Source: Micromonospora lutea | GTDB lineage: Bacteria; Actinomycetota; Actinomycetes; Mycobacteriales; Micromonosporaceae | Direction of reading: 5' to 3' | Assembly: GCF_016863535.1 (NCBI RefSeq) | Contig: NZ_BOPB01000013.1 | Coordinates: 248,001-312,000, forward strand | DNA length: 64,000 nucleotides | Shown here: one piece after another, positions 1 through 7,524 of the stretch | How the letters are laid out: each line of letters begins with the position of its first letter | Numbering within the stretch: position 1 is the first letter of the stretch | The notes under the pieces: model-generated | Seen by the model: the letters and a program-made list of their open reading frames with translations, nothing else | Told to the model about the DNA's origin: nothing | Database searches by the model: none | Position numbers and translations under genes: made by a program

Positions 1-430
1 GGAGTGGTCGTTGCGGTACGCCGCCGCAGTGCTGGACGGTACGGCGGGCGATCTGCTGCCTACCCGGCTCGACCCGATACCGACGGTGGCGTACGACGGC
101 TCGGTCGTGGTGCTTTCGCCCGAGCTGGCGGGCTTCACCGATCCTCGGTACGGCGACTTCTCCAGTGGAAGCGTGCTCGCCACCCCGTTACACACCATCC
201 TGGCGGACGCGGAGCGCACTCCGTGGGTCGGCGAGTTCATCGACGGCGTGGAGGCGTGCCGCTCCTCCTGCCCGTATTTCGGTTTCTGTGGCGGAGGCCA
301 CGCGGCCAACCGCTACTTCGAGCTGGGGCGCTTTGACGGTACGGAGACCGAGCACTGCCGAAACAGCAAGATCCGCCTACTGGAGGGAGTGTTGGAGCAT
401 GCCCGAGATCACCAGTCGCCGGGAGCCTGA
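1..430 (+). CDS. amcB: Radical SAM/SPASM peptide maturase, C-terminal part (AmcB-like), cut by window edge
   Basis: The reading frame is open from the first bases and stops at 428-430, so only the last ~142 residues are present. They hold a SPASM-type auxiliary iron-sulfur cluster region: CRSSCPYFGFCGGG followed by HAANRYF and a further Cys in TEHCRNSK. The CxxxCxxxxxC-GGG-AN arrangement is typical of maturases that crosslink aromatic side chains in cyclophane RiPPs (GrrM/OscB and AmcB types). The radical SAM CxxxCxxC core must lie upstream of the window. Its 3' end overlaps the small gene at 399-635, whose peptide fits the expected substrate. The AmcB assignment rests on the SPASM signature plus the neighbouring peptide and is fairly but not fully certain. 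Confidence 0.8.
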   Translation, partial: EWSLRYAAAVLDGTAGDLLPTRLDPIPTVAYDGSVVVLSPELAGFTDPRYGDFSSGSVLATPLHTILADAERTPWVGEFIDGVEACRSSCPYFGFCGGGHAANRYFELGRFDGTETEHCRNSKIRLLEGVLEHARDHQSPGA

Positions 431-635
431 GACCGTGACGGGAGACGAGCCTGACCGGGTCGCCGACCGGGTGCGGGAAGCCGCTGCCGGACTCAACGCC
501 CTGCTCCACGAGGCCGAGGTCGCGCGTCAGATACGGGCGGAGGTGGCGGGTGGCGATGGCGCCAGCGCCGTCTGCGCCTGGAACCACTTCGAAAACATCC
601 CGACGTTCTACAACTGGAACAACCGTCCCCGCTGA
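399..635 (+). CDS. amcA: Cyclophane RiPP precursor peptide (AmcA-like)
   Basis: This encodes a 78-residue peptide starting at ATG 399, with a strong GGAGGGAG ribosome site at 382-389 nine bases upstream. A later GTG at 435 would give 66 residues. The gene overlaps the maturase stop by 32 bases, so the two are probably translationally coupled. The first ~50 residues are charged and helical-looking, as expected of a leader. The C-terminus AWNHFENIPTFYNWNNRPR is rich in aromatics placed two residues before Asn or His: WNH, FEN, FYN, WNN. Such aromatic-x-Asn motifs are the sites joined by three-residue cyclophane-forming radical SAM enzymes. Up to four rings are possible. Ring number and leader cleavage site are inference. 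Confidence 0.8.
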   Translation: MPEITSRREPETVTGDEPDRVADRVREAAAGLNALLHEAEVARQIRAEVAGGDGASAVCAWNHFENIPTFYNWNNRPR

Positions 636-738
636 CCAGTCCTCGTCGAGGGCCCGCCACGTCGCCGGATCATCGTCCGGCCATGGTGGGCCCTCGACTC
701 GTCGGGTGCTGCACGCCGCTGCGTGGCCGGCACATACG

Positions 739-765
739 TGAGCACGCGGGGACACCGCGTGCTCA
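739..765. terminator. Hairpin terminator between convergent genes
   Basis: A perfect 10-bp stem (TGAGCACGCG paired with CGCGTGCTCA) encloses a 7-nt loop. It lies 100 bp after the peptide gene and just before the 3' end of the DUF3073 gene on the other strand, so it can serve both. Confidence 0.6.
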
Positions 766-781
766 GATATGCGACCGGGGG

Positions 782-994
782 TCAGCGGGTCGGACGGACC
801 CAGTTGTCCGGGTCGTCGTCGGAGTGGTCCTCGTCGTCGTCGACGTACTCTTTGTAGTCGTCGTCGAAGTTGCGGTCCGACTTGCCGCCGCCGCCGAGTT
901 CTCGCTGCAAGGCGGCGAGGTCGGTGTTCGGGGAGTGGTACTTCAGCTCCCGGGCCACCTTTGTCTGCTTGGCCTTAGCACGGCCGCGCCCCAT
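782..994 (-). CDS. DUF3073 family small acidic-tailed protein
   Basis: This 70-residue protein starts MGRGRAKAKQTKVARELKYH, the conserved opening of the actinobacterial DUF3073 family. The basic N-terminus is followed by LAALQREL and a very acidic tail (FDDDYKEYVDDDEDHSDDD). I use the internal ATG at 994 because family members begin with MGRGRAK; the longer frame to 1012 adds only an unconserved stretch. The function is unknown. The basic head and acidic tail suggest nucleic-acid or ribosome contact, but that is speculation. Confidence 0.85.
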   Translation of the reverse strand: MGRGRAKAKQTKVARELKYHSPNTDLAALQRELGGGGKSDRNFDDDYKEYVDDDEDHSDDDPDNWVRPTR

Positions 995-1245
995 GGCTCG
1001 ACCCCCTCGCACAGAATGCGGGGCAGCCCGAAGGCGGGCCCCGATGACGTCAGGAATCTCTCGTGGCTCTTACGGTACATGGGGATGCCACCGTTCGGCA
1101 CCTCGGGTTACCTATGACTACGACCGCGCGTTGCGGTCGTCAGGACGTCACCCAGTGTACCCGGTAAGGAGCGATGCCGAGACTGGTCGTGACACGGGGC
1201 AAATCGGCACGAAAGTGCCGGATCATCCGCCCGTTCGGCGGCGCC

Positions 1246-1271
1246 GGGGGCGGGACCACCAGCCCGCCCCC
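1246..1271 (-). terminator. GC-rich hairpin after the amino-acid dehydrogenase
   Basis: GGGGGCGGG pairs with CCCGCCCCC over an 8-nt loop, 12 bp beyond the stop codon of the minus-strand gene ending at 1283. There is no T-tract, as is usual in actinobacteria. Confidence 0.5.
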
Positions 1272-1282
1272 GAGGCGCGTCG

Positions 1283-2365
1283 TCAGCGCAGGTGAATCGC
1301 GCGCAGGCGGCCGATCTCGGCCATCCGTCGTTCGGCCAGCCGGTCCGCCGCCACGGCGGGCGGTACGCCGTCGGTGTCGGCGAGACGGAGGATCTCCCGG
1401 GTGGTGTCGTAGATCCGGGTGGCGCGCAGCTTGGCCCGTTCGAAGTCGAAACCCTCGATCTCATCGGCGACCTGGATCACGCCGCCGGCGTTCACCACGT
1501 AATCGGGGGCGTAGAGGATGCCCCGGTCGGCGAGCAGCTTCTCCACGCCGGAGTGGGCGAGCTGGTTGTTGGCCGCCCCGGTCACCACCTTGGCGCGCAG
1601 TGCCCCCACCGTGTCGTCGTTCAGCGCGCCACCCAGGGCGCACGGAGCGTACACGTCGATGTCGGCGGAGATCAGTGCGGAGACGTCGTCGACAAGATGG
1701 ATCTGGGGGTGCGTGGTACGCGCCCACTCAAGTGCCTGTGGGTTGACGTCGGTGGCGACCACCTCGGCCCCGTCCTCCAACAGGTGACCGACGAGGTACT
1801 TGCCGACCTTGCCCAGCCCGGCGACGCCGACCCGCCGGCCGTGCAGGGTCGGTACGCCCCAGACGTGCTCGGCCGCCGCCCGCATGCCCTGGAACACGCC
1901 CCAGGCGGTGAGGATGGAGGAGTCGCCCGCCCCGCCGTGCTCGACGCTGCGGCCGGTGACGTACCGGGTCTCCCGGGCGATCACGTCCATGTCCGGCACG
2001 TAGGTGCCCACGTCGCAGGCGGTGTAGTAGCGCCCACCCAGCGACTCCACGAAGCGGCCGTAGGCGCGCAGCAGCGCCTCGCTCTTGATCTGCGCCGGAT
2101 CGCCCCAGATGACCGCCTTGCCGCCGCCGAGGTCCAGCCCGGCGAGGGCGTTCTTGTACGCCATGCCGCGGGAGAGGTCGAGCACGTCGGCGAGGGCGGC
2201 CTCCTCGCTGGCGTACGGGTAGAAGCGGGTGCCGCCGAGCGCGGGGCCCAGCGCGGTGGAGTAGATGCCGATGATCGCCTTCAGGCCGGTTTGCTTGTCC
2301 TGACAGAACACGACCTGCTCGTGGCCTGTGGACTCCGGGTCGTCCGTGGTGGCGAATACGCCCAT
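1283..2365 (-). CDS. vdh: Leucine/valine-type NAD-dependent amino-acid dehydrogenase
   Basis: At 360 residues it matches the length of the Glu/Leu/Phe/Val dehydrogenases. These oxidatively deaminate branched-chain amino acids to 2-oxo acids, feeding acyl-CoA starter units in actinomycetes. The dimerisation/substrate domain is N-terminal, with [12 protein letters not shown] and the catalytic lysine motif [16 protein letters not shown] (about residues 70-86). A Rossmann domain follows with GLGKVGKYL near residue 185 and the C-terminal signature [20 protein letters not shown] 2365 is the only sensible start. The name vdh follows the characterised Streptomyces enzyme; leucine preference cannot be excluded from sequence. 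Confidence 0.88.
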   Translation of the reverse strand: MGVFATTDDPESTGHEQVVFCQDKQTGLKAIIGIYSTALGPALGGTRFYPYASEEAALADVLDLSRGMAYKNALAGLDLGGGKAVIWGDPAQIKSEALLRAYGRFVESLGGRYYTACDVGTYVPDMDVIARETRYVTGRSVEHGGAGDSSILTAWGVFQGMRAAAEHVWGVPTLHGRRVGVAGLGKVGKYLVGHLLEDGAEVVATDVNPQALEWARTTHPQIHLVDDVSALISADIDVYAPCALGGALNDDTVGALRAKVVTGAANNQLAHSGVEKLLADRGILYAPDYVVNAGGVIQVADEIEGFDFERAKLRATRIYDTTREILRLADTDGVPPAVAADRLAERRMAEIGRLRAIHLR

Positions 2366-2640
2366 GACTGGCTCCTGTGTCGGCGGGCGCCCTTGTGAGG
2401 CGCGGACCTGGTCAACGTCGGCGGGGATGCTGCCGGTGGTGCGAGCCTAGTATCGGAGCGCGTCGCGCCGCTCTCCCGAGTAGCGGCCATCCCGTCCTGC
2501 GGGCGGTCCGCCCCGGCCCCGCCGCTGTCGCGAGCGAGGACGCATCGGCGGAGGCTTCGCCCAGGTTGATCGCGCGCCGCGCCGCGTCGAGCGGTGACGC
2601 CGAGCAACGCTCGGCTTGCCGTTCGTGGGAGGATCGCGCC

Positions 2641-3480
2641 GTGCCGTCGCTCTTCGCTTCATACCTGCGCGTGTACGAGCCCCTGACTGCCTTCGACCGA
2701 GATCGCCAGTCCTACTGGCGGCGCTACGTCGAGCAGGGGCGGGCCGTGGCGCCGGTCGAGGGGCCGGGCCGGCAGCGGACCTCCGTGATCGAGGCGCTCG
2801 GCGCCGGTTGGACCCGACTGCCGGACCTGCCGGACGAGGCGTACGTGCTGGAGACCGACGAGACCCTGCTGGTGTGCCCGTGGAACCTGCGTATCCGGGT
2901 GGCTGAGGCGGCGTTGAGCGCGCGGGACGGCGTACCGCCGGTGCTGGCCGACGCCTTCGTGCCGCCGGTGCTGGCCGGGCAGGCCAAGGCGGTGGTGGAG
3001 GACTGGCGCAGCGGTGCCCGGGTGCTGGAGCACGGCGTCCCCCGGGTGCACGAACAGATCGCGACCTGGGGTGTGCCACTGCGCTGGTTCGTGCTCTTCG
3101 AGGCGCAGGAGCGAAACCACGTGACCGTCCCCGACCGTCGCTCGCTGCGTTTCCGGACGGAGATCTCCAAAGCCCGCCGTCGCTCGTCCCGGGCGCTCGC
3201 GGTGCTCCGCAAGTCGGTTGGCGACGCGCCGATCACGGAGGCGGTCGAGGAGGCGGCGCGCTGGCTTGAGGAGTTCCACCCGCGTTCGGTGGTGGAACTG
3301 GACTACGGCGGGTTGGTCGATCTGCTCTCGGACGAGACGCTGGCCGAGGATGACTCACCGGAGCTGGTCGCGACCGGGTTGGCCGGGTTGTCCCGGGGTG
3401 AGGCGGAGGAAGCGTCAGCGGCGTACGACAAGCTGGTTGCGCGGTGGCGCGCGGTTCAACTCCTGGAGCGCTGCAACTGA
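2641..3480 (+). CDS. Conserved actinobacterial protein of unknown function (279 aa)
   Basis: The start is GTG 2641, with GGGAGG about eight bases upstream; the frame extends further 5' but that part lacks a ribosome site and has no coding character. The product begins VPSLFASYLRVYEPL and is rich in charged residues, with no signal peptide or membrane segment. It carries a CPWNLRIRV motif in the middle and a helical, Arg/Ala-rich second half. I do not recognise a catalytic motif. The layout resembles conserved cytosolic proteins seen in Micromonospora and Streptomyces with no assigned role. It is divergent from the amino-acid dehydrogenase. Confidence 0.7.
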   Translation: MPSLFASYLRVYEPLTAFDRDRQSYWRRYVEQGRAVAPVEGPGRQRTSVIEALGAGWTRLPDLPDEAYVLETDETLLVCPWNLRIRVAEAALSARDGVPPVLADAFVPPVLAGQAKAVVEDWRSGARVLEHGVPRVHEQIATWGVPLRWFVLFEAQERNHVTVPDRRSLRFRTEISKARRRSSRALAVLRKSVGDAPITEAVEEAARWLEEFHPRSVVELDYGGLVDLLSDETLAEDDSPELVATGLAGLSRGEAEEASAAYDKLVARWRAVQLLERCN

Positions 3481-3738
3481 CCTTTGTGGTCAATGTCCTG
3501 ATTTCTCGGCCTTAACGCGAGGGGTCCTCGTAGTTGACGCATCACGAACCGTGATCATGAGTCCGAATAAGTTACTTTCTGTGGTGTAAAAGTCGTATAA
3601 ATCGGGCATGGTTCATCCGTCCGTCTAAGGACGTTCGGCCGTTCGGCCCATGTCGGACATCGGGGACTAGCCGGACCATGGGAGACGCGTCGGCCGGCGG
3701 GACCCCGGCCGATGTCTATACATGTGGAGGAGTGACCG

Positions 3739-3948
3739 ATGGCATCGCGAACGCACGAACCAGAGCCGCTACTCACGCCGGCCGAGGTGGCGTCGATGTT
3801 CCGTGTCGACCCGAAGACGGTGACCCGTTGGGCGAAGGCTGGCAAACTGAGCGCCATCCGGACCCTCGGCGGACACCGCCGATACCGCGAGTCTGAGGTC
3901 AGGGCACTGCTGCAGGGACAGATCCCGCAGCAGCGCCAGGGGGACTGA
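3739..3948 (+). CDS. bldC: BldC developmental regulator (MerR-like DNA-binding protein)
   Basis: The 69-residue protein is a lone MerR-type winged helix without effector domain: LLTPAEVASMFRVDPKTVT is the recognition helix region, followed by GHRRYRESEVRALL. This matches BldC of Streptomyces, which binds promoters as head-to-tail oligomers and times entry into development. A GGAGGAG ribosome site lies just upstream of ATG 3739. The upstream 200 bp are relatively AT-rich, as expected of a regulated promoter. Small size, near-full conservation and the terminator directly after make this call secure. Confidence 0.93.
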   Translation: MASRTHEPEPLLTPAEVASMFRVDPKTVTRWAKAGKLSAIRTLGGHRRYRESEVRALLQGQIPQQRQGD

Positions 3949-3971
3949 CCAGGTCGGACAGCAGAGCTTTA

Positions 3972-4004
3972 CGAAGGGCGGCGGACTCGTTCCGCCGCCC
4001 TTCG
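3972..4004 (+). terminator. Strong terminator after bldC
   Basis: A perfect 14-bp stem (CGAAGGGCGGCGGA with its complement) closes a 5-nt CTCGT loop, 24 bp past the bldC stop. It lies between bldC and the convergent oxidoreductase gene. Confidence 0.8.
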
Positions 4005-4047
4005 CCATGTCCGGATCAACGAGGTCCGGCAAGCCGGAACGCGAAAC

Positions 4048-4428
4048 TCAGTCGGTCAGTTCGACCCGGATGCCCACCGTGCCACCCTCACCTCGGCGCA
4101 GTCTGCTGCCGAGCAGAGTCAGCCGGCCGATCACCCGGTACTTCTGCTTGATCAGACCACGGATCCGGTTGGTCGCACCCGGGTCGTAGAGGCTCGCCCG
4201 GGCGGGCACCGCCTCGCCGTGCGGCCGGCCGCGTACGTCGCAGGGGGCCACCGTGACGTTGCCGCTGCGGCGGATCCGCTTCACCTTGCCGGCGTCGGCC
4301 GCCGACCACACCGCCAGAGCGTCGCCGTCGCGGACCGCCCAGACCGGGGTCGGTACCGCGCGACCGTCCTTGCGAAACGTCGTCAGGAGGATGTACTTCT
4401 CTGCTGATAGGCGGTCCAACGTGGTCAC
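4048..4428 (-). CDS. PPOX-class F420-dependent oxidoreductase family protein
   Basis: A 126-residue split-barrel flavin/F420 protein. LTTFRKDGRAVPTPVWAV near the N-terminus and AGKVKRIRRSGNVTVAPCD are hallmarks of the small PPOX-class F420/FMN enzymes found in bulk in actinobacteria; these reduce quinone-like or heterocyclic substrates. I start at GTG 4428, which gives VTTLDRLSAEKYILL; the longer upstream frame overlaps the divergent methyltransferase gene. Only 45 bp separate the two divergent starts, so promoters overlap. The substrate is unknown. Confidence 0.8.
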   Translation of the reverse strand: MTTLDRLSAEKYILLTTFRKDGRAVPTPVWAVRDGDALAVWSAADAGKVKRIRRSGNVTVAPCDVRGRPHGEAVPARASLYDPGATNRIRGLIKQKYRVIGRLTLLGSRLRRGEGGTVGIRVELTD

Positions 4429-4473
4429 GCCGACAGGATACGGGCGCGGTGGCTGGCTGAGCGGCCGGATAGC

Positions 4474-5262
4474 GTGAAGCACGTGACAGGAGAGCCACGG
4501 ATCGGTGATGTCTTCGGGGAACTGCTGCGCGACGCGCTGGCCGTGGCGACCGGGATCGGCCCCCGACCACTGGCCGGTGGGCGCCTGCCCCGCCCGGTCA
4601 TCGAGATCATCGAGCGGGACGACGGGCTGGTCAACGGCGCACCCGCCGCTCATTATCTCGACGAACCGCAGGACTGGCAGCCGCACGACCATCGGGCGGT
4701 CGACCGGGTACGCGGGGCAACGCTTGATGTCGGTGTCGGCGGCGGACGGATCGCGCTGCTGCTCCAGGAGCGGGGCGTACCGGTCACCGGGCTGGACACC
4801 TCAGCCGGCGCGTTGCAGGTGTGCCGTCGCCGAGGCGTACGCGACCTGGTGCACGCCACCGTCGACGAGCACGCCACGAGCGGGCGGCGATACGACACCT
4901 TCCTGCTGCTCGGCAACAACCTGGGCCTGATCGAAGGACGGGAACGGGCGCCGACCTTCCTCGCCGCGCTGGCGGCACTGGCCCGCCCCGGCGCGCAGGT
5001 GATCGCCCATGGCACCGACCCGTACGGCACCCGGGATCCGGTGCACACCGGGTACCACGAGCACAATCGGCGACGGGGCCGCCTGGGCGGGCAGTTGAGG
5101 CTGCGGCTGCGTTACCGCGAGCTGGGTACACCCTGGTTCGACTACCTGGTCTGTTCGCCGGAGGAACTCGCCGAGCTGGTGCACGGCTCCCCCTGGCAGT
5201 TGGTCGACGTGGACAGCCACGACGCCCCGTACTACCTCGCCACCCTGCAGCTGACCGCCTGA
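4474..5262 (+). CDS. Class I SAM-dependent methyltransferase
   Basis: The product is 262 residues. The SAM site is TLDVGVGGGRIALLLQERG near residue 85, followed by VTGLDTSAGAL for the ribose-binding acidic residue and FLLLGNNLGLI further on. A TDPYGTRDPVHTGYHEHNRRRG stretch lies in the substrate half. GTG 4474 is the first start and has no clear Shine-Dalgarno sequence, so it may be leaderless; GTG 4483 is an alternative. The methyl acceptor is unknown. Confidence 0.75.
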   Translation: MKHVTGEPRIGDVFGELLRDALAVATGIGPRPLAGGRLPRPVIEIIERDDGLVNGAPAAHYLDEPQDWQPHDHRAVDRVRGATLDVGVGGGRIALLLQERGVPVTGLDTSAGALQVCRRRGVRDLVHATVDEHATSGRRYDTFLLLGNNLGLIEGRERAPTFLAALAALARPGAQVIAHGTDPYGTRDPVHTGYHEHNRRRGRLGGQLRLRLRYRELGTPWFDYLVCSPEELAELVHGSPWQLVDVDSHDAPYYLATLQLTA

Positions 5263-5291
5263 GCCAGCTAACCGGTTGCGACGGCGCGGCG

Positions 5292-5346
5292 GTTAACAAG
5301 GGCCCCCTGCTATACCGGAGGCGATAACAGGGGGCCCTTCCTTACC
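5292..5346. repeat. Dispersed palindromic repeat, copy 1 (also terminator-like)
   Basis: AAGGGCCCCCTG and its reverse complement flank a centre containing TATACCGGAGGCGATA, with GTTAAC at one edge and GGTAAGG at the other. The reverse complement aligns along its whole length with the copy at 42824-42877. It sits between convergent genes (stops at 5262 and 5349) and would form a strong hairpin there. A half-copy core (GAAGGGCCCCTTC) occurs near 5803-5819. Confidence 0.8.
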
Positions 5347-5348
5347 GC

Positions 5349-5645
5349 TCAGACCTGGATGGTGGGCGGGAGTTGCTCCGGGGGGAGACCACCGTCGCCG
5401 TCGACCACCTCGTCGGGCTGGCCGTCCTCGTCGATGTCCACCATCGTGATGTCCACCTTGCCGTCCCCGTCGGTGTCGAACTGAAAAAGATCGGCCTTGC
5501 CGTCGCCGTCGGTGTCGACCACCCACACGTCGGTGCGGCCGTCGTTGTTGGTGTCGGCACGCAGCAGCTCGACGCGCTCGTCGCCGCGCGTCTCGACGGT
5601 CTCCTCGGCGCCCGTGCCGTTCACGGTCTCCGGTGCCTGGCTCAT
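5349..5645 (-). CDS. Small acidic protein with EF-hand-like calcium-binding repeats
   Basis: A 98-residue product from ATG 5645, preceded by an AAGGA-type ribosome site. The C-terminal two thirds are five tandem 12-13 residue units of DxDxDG type: DTNNDGRTDVWV, DTDGDGKADLFQF, DTDGDGKVDITMV, DIDEDGQPDEVV, DGDGG. These resemble dockerin/thrombospondin type 3 or EF-hand loops that bind calcium. There is no signal peptide, so it is probably cytoplasmic, perhaps a calcium buffer. The partner is unknown. Confidence 0.75.
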   Translation of the reverse strand: MSQAPETVNGTGAEETVETRGDERVELLRADTNNDGRTDVWVVDTDGDGKADLFQFDTDGDGKVDITMVDIDEDGQPDEVVDGDGGLPPEQLPPTIQV

Positions 5646-5839
5646 CTGCTCGTCCTTCCCTTGGTTGTCGGCGGTCTGTACCCGATCCCGGCCGCCCCCA
5701 CGCATGGGACCGGGGCCGGCGCTGCATAGGGTCGCAGCATGACTGAGCGGAGCGTACGGGCTGACAACCGGCGTTGCGGCGACCCCGCGCGCCGCAGGCG
5801 TCAGCGAAGGGCCCCTTCTCACTGTGCGGTGGTGTCGCG

Positions 5840-6727
5840 ATGACGGAACGGTTCGTGGTGGTGGGTGCCGGCACGATGGGTCTCGGCATCGCGTACGTGG
5901 CGGCCGGCAGCGGTCACGCCGTGGAACTTGTGGAGGTGGATCGGGAACGCGGTGCCGCGGCGCTGCGGCGGCTCGACGAGCTCTGGGAGCGGGCCGTGCG
6001 GCGCGGCAGGCTCAGCGCCGAGCAGGCCGACGCCGACCGGGCACGGATCACCCTGCGGGCGGGACTGGCCGAGGTCGCACCGGCACCGGACGTCATCGTG
6101 GAGGCGGTACCGGAGCGGCTCGAGCTCAAACGGGCCGTGCTCGCCGAGGCGGAGGCGCTGCGCCCGGCGCTGCTGGGCAGCAACACCTCCAGCATCCCGA
6201 TCGCCGACCTCGCGGCGAAACTGACCCGGCCGGAGCGTTTCTGCGGGCTGCACTTCTTCAACCCGGTCTGGGCGATGGCGCTGTTGGAGATCGTGGTCGG
6301 GCCGGCCACCGCGCCGCAGACCACGGAGGCGGCCGTCACGCTCGCTGGTCGCCTGGGCAAGGACCCCGTCGTGGTACGCGACATGCCCGGCTTCGCCACC
6401 TCCCGGCTCGGCGTGACCCTCGGACTGGAGGCGATCCGGATGGTCGCCGACGGGGTCGCCAGCCCCGCCGACATCGACAAGGCGATGGTGCTCGGCTACC
6501 GACACCCGGTCGGCCCGCTGGAGCTGACCGACCTGGTCGGTCTGGACGTGCGTCTGGACATCGCGCGCACGTTGCAGGCCGCGTACGGTGACCGGTTCGC
6601 CCCACCACCGCTGCTGGTGGAGCTGGTTGCCGCCGGTCGGCTGGGTAAGAAGTCCGGGCACGGTTTCTACCGGTGGACCGACGGTGTGCGGGCGGGCGGC
6701 ACCGAACCGCTGGAGGCGACGCGATGA
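5840..6727 (+). CDS. 3-hydroxyacyl-CoA dehydrogenase family protein
   Basis: A 295-residue enzyme with N-terminal NAD motif VVVGAGTMGLGIAYVAAG and the family core LGSNTSSIPIADLA, then GLHFFNPVWAMALLEIV (catalytic His in HFFNP) and a C-terminal domain with DMPGFATSRL. It oxidises or reduces 3-hydroxyacyl-CoA, or 3-hydroxybutyryl-CoA as in HbdA. ATG 5840 begins MTERFVVVGAG, the natural family start. Its stop overlaps the next start by four bases (ATGA), so it is cotranslated with an enoyl-CoA hydratase as a two-gene beta-oxidation unit. The exact chain length is unknown. Confidence 0.88.
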   Translation: MTERFVVVGAGTMGLGIAYVAAGSGHAVELVEVDRERGAAALRRLDELWERAVRRGRLSAEQADADRARITLRAGLAEVAPAPDVIVEAVPERLELKRAVLAEAEALRPALLGSNTSSIPIADLAAKLTRPERFCGLHFFNPVWAMALLEIVVGPATAPQTTEAAVTLAGRLGKDPVVVRDMPGFATSRLGVTLGLEAIRMVADGVASPADIDKAMVLGYRHPVGPLELTDLVGLDVRLDIARTLQAAYGDRFAPPPLLVELVAAGRLGKKSGHGFYRWTDGVRAGGTEPLEATR

Positions 6728-7467
6728 GCGGGCTGCGGGTCGAGGAACAGCCGGACCGGCTGGTGGTCACGCTGGACCGGCCGGAGAAACGCAACGCCAT
6801 CGACGCCGATCTGATCGCGGCCCTGCACGAGGTCTGTGCCGAGTTGGAGGCCCGCCCCCGGATGCTGTTGCTGACCGGTGGCACCGACGGGATCTTCGCC
6901 GGTGGAGCGGACATCGCCCAACTGCGGGAGCGCGGCCGGCTGGACGCACTGGCCGCGATCAACTCGGCGGCCTTCGCCCGGATCCGGGCGCTGCCGATGC
7001 CCACCGTGGCGGCGATCGACGGCCCGGCACTGGGCGGCGGCGCCGAACTGGCGTACGCCTGCGATCTTCGGATTTGCTCGGAGCGGGCGATTTTCGGCCA
7101 GCCGGAGGTGCGGCTCGGCATCCTGGCCGGTGCCGGCGCCACACACCGGCTGCCGGCGCTGGTGGGCGAGACCCGGGCCAAGGAGCTGTTGTTCACCGGC
7201 CGGCGAGTGGACGCGGCGGAGGCGCTGCGGATCGGCCTGGTGAACCAGGTGGTGGCCGCGCCCGAGGAGTTGCTGCCGGCGGCCCACGCGCTGATCGACG
7301 AGATGGCCAAGGGGTCGGCGTTGGCGCTGCGGTTGACCAAACTCGCCGTCGACGCCCCGACCGGCGCGCATCCACAACTGGACCTGGTCAGTCAGGCGGT
7401 GCTCTTCACCGACGAGGAGAAGCAGCGTCGGATGACGGAGTTCCTGGAGCGGCGGCGCGGGCGCTGA
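6724..7467 (+). CDS. Enoyl-CoA hydratase/isomerase (crotonase family)
   Basis: The product is 247 residues. Crotonase features are LDRPEKRNAID, the oxyanion-hole loops IFAGGADIAQL and AIDGPALGGGAELAYACDLRI, and GQPEVRLGILAGAGATHRL, where the catalytic Glu of classical hydratases would lie. Coupled by an ATGA overlap to the dehydrogenase, it supplies the hydration step before that enzyme. A bidirectional hairpin follows. Confidence 0.88.
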   Translation: MSGLRVEEQPDRLVVTLDRPEKRNAIDADLIAALHEVCAELEARPRMLLLTGGTDGIFAGGADIAQLRERGRLDALAAINSAAFARIRALPMPTVAAIDGPALGGGAELAYACDLRICSERAIFGQPEVRLGILAGAGATHRLPALVGETRAKELLFTGRRVDAAEALRIGLVNQVVAAPEELLPAAHALIDEMAKGSALALRLTKLAVDAPTGAHPQLDLVSQAVLFTDEEKQRRMTEFLERRRGR

Positions 7468-7483
7468 GGTGCCCGGAGACGGC

Positions 7484-7511
7484 GACGGCCGCACCGTCTG
7501 GTGCGGCCGTC
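7484..7511. terminator. Bidirectional hairpin terminator
   Basis: GACGGCCGCACC pairs perfectly with GGTGCGGCCGTC over a GTCT tetraloop (12-bp stem). It lies between the hydratase stop and the 3' end of the convergent substrate-binding protein gene. Confidence 0.75.
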
Positions 7512-7524
7512 TGCGTCGGGTGGC

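Noticed and set aside
1292..2398. 368-codon plus-strand frame opposite the amino-acid dehydrogenase
   Set aside because: It is a shadow of a gene with conserved catalytic motifs on the minus strand.
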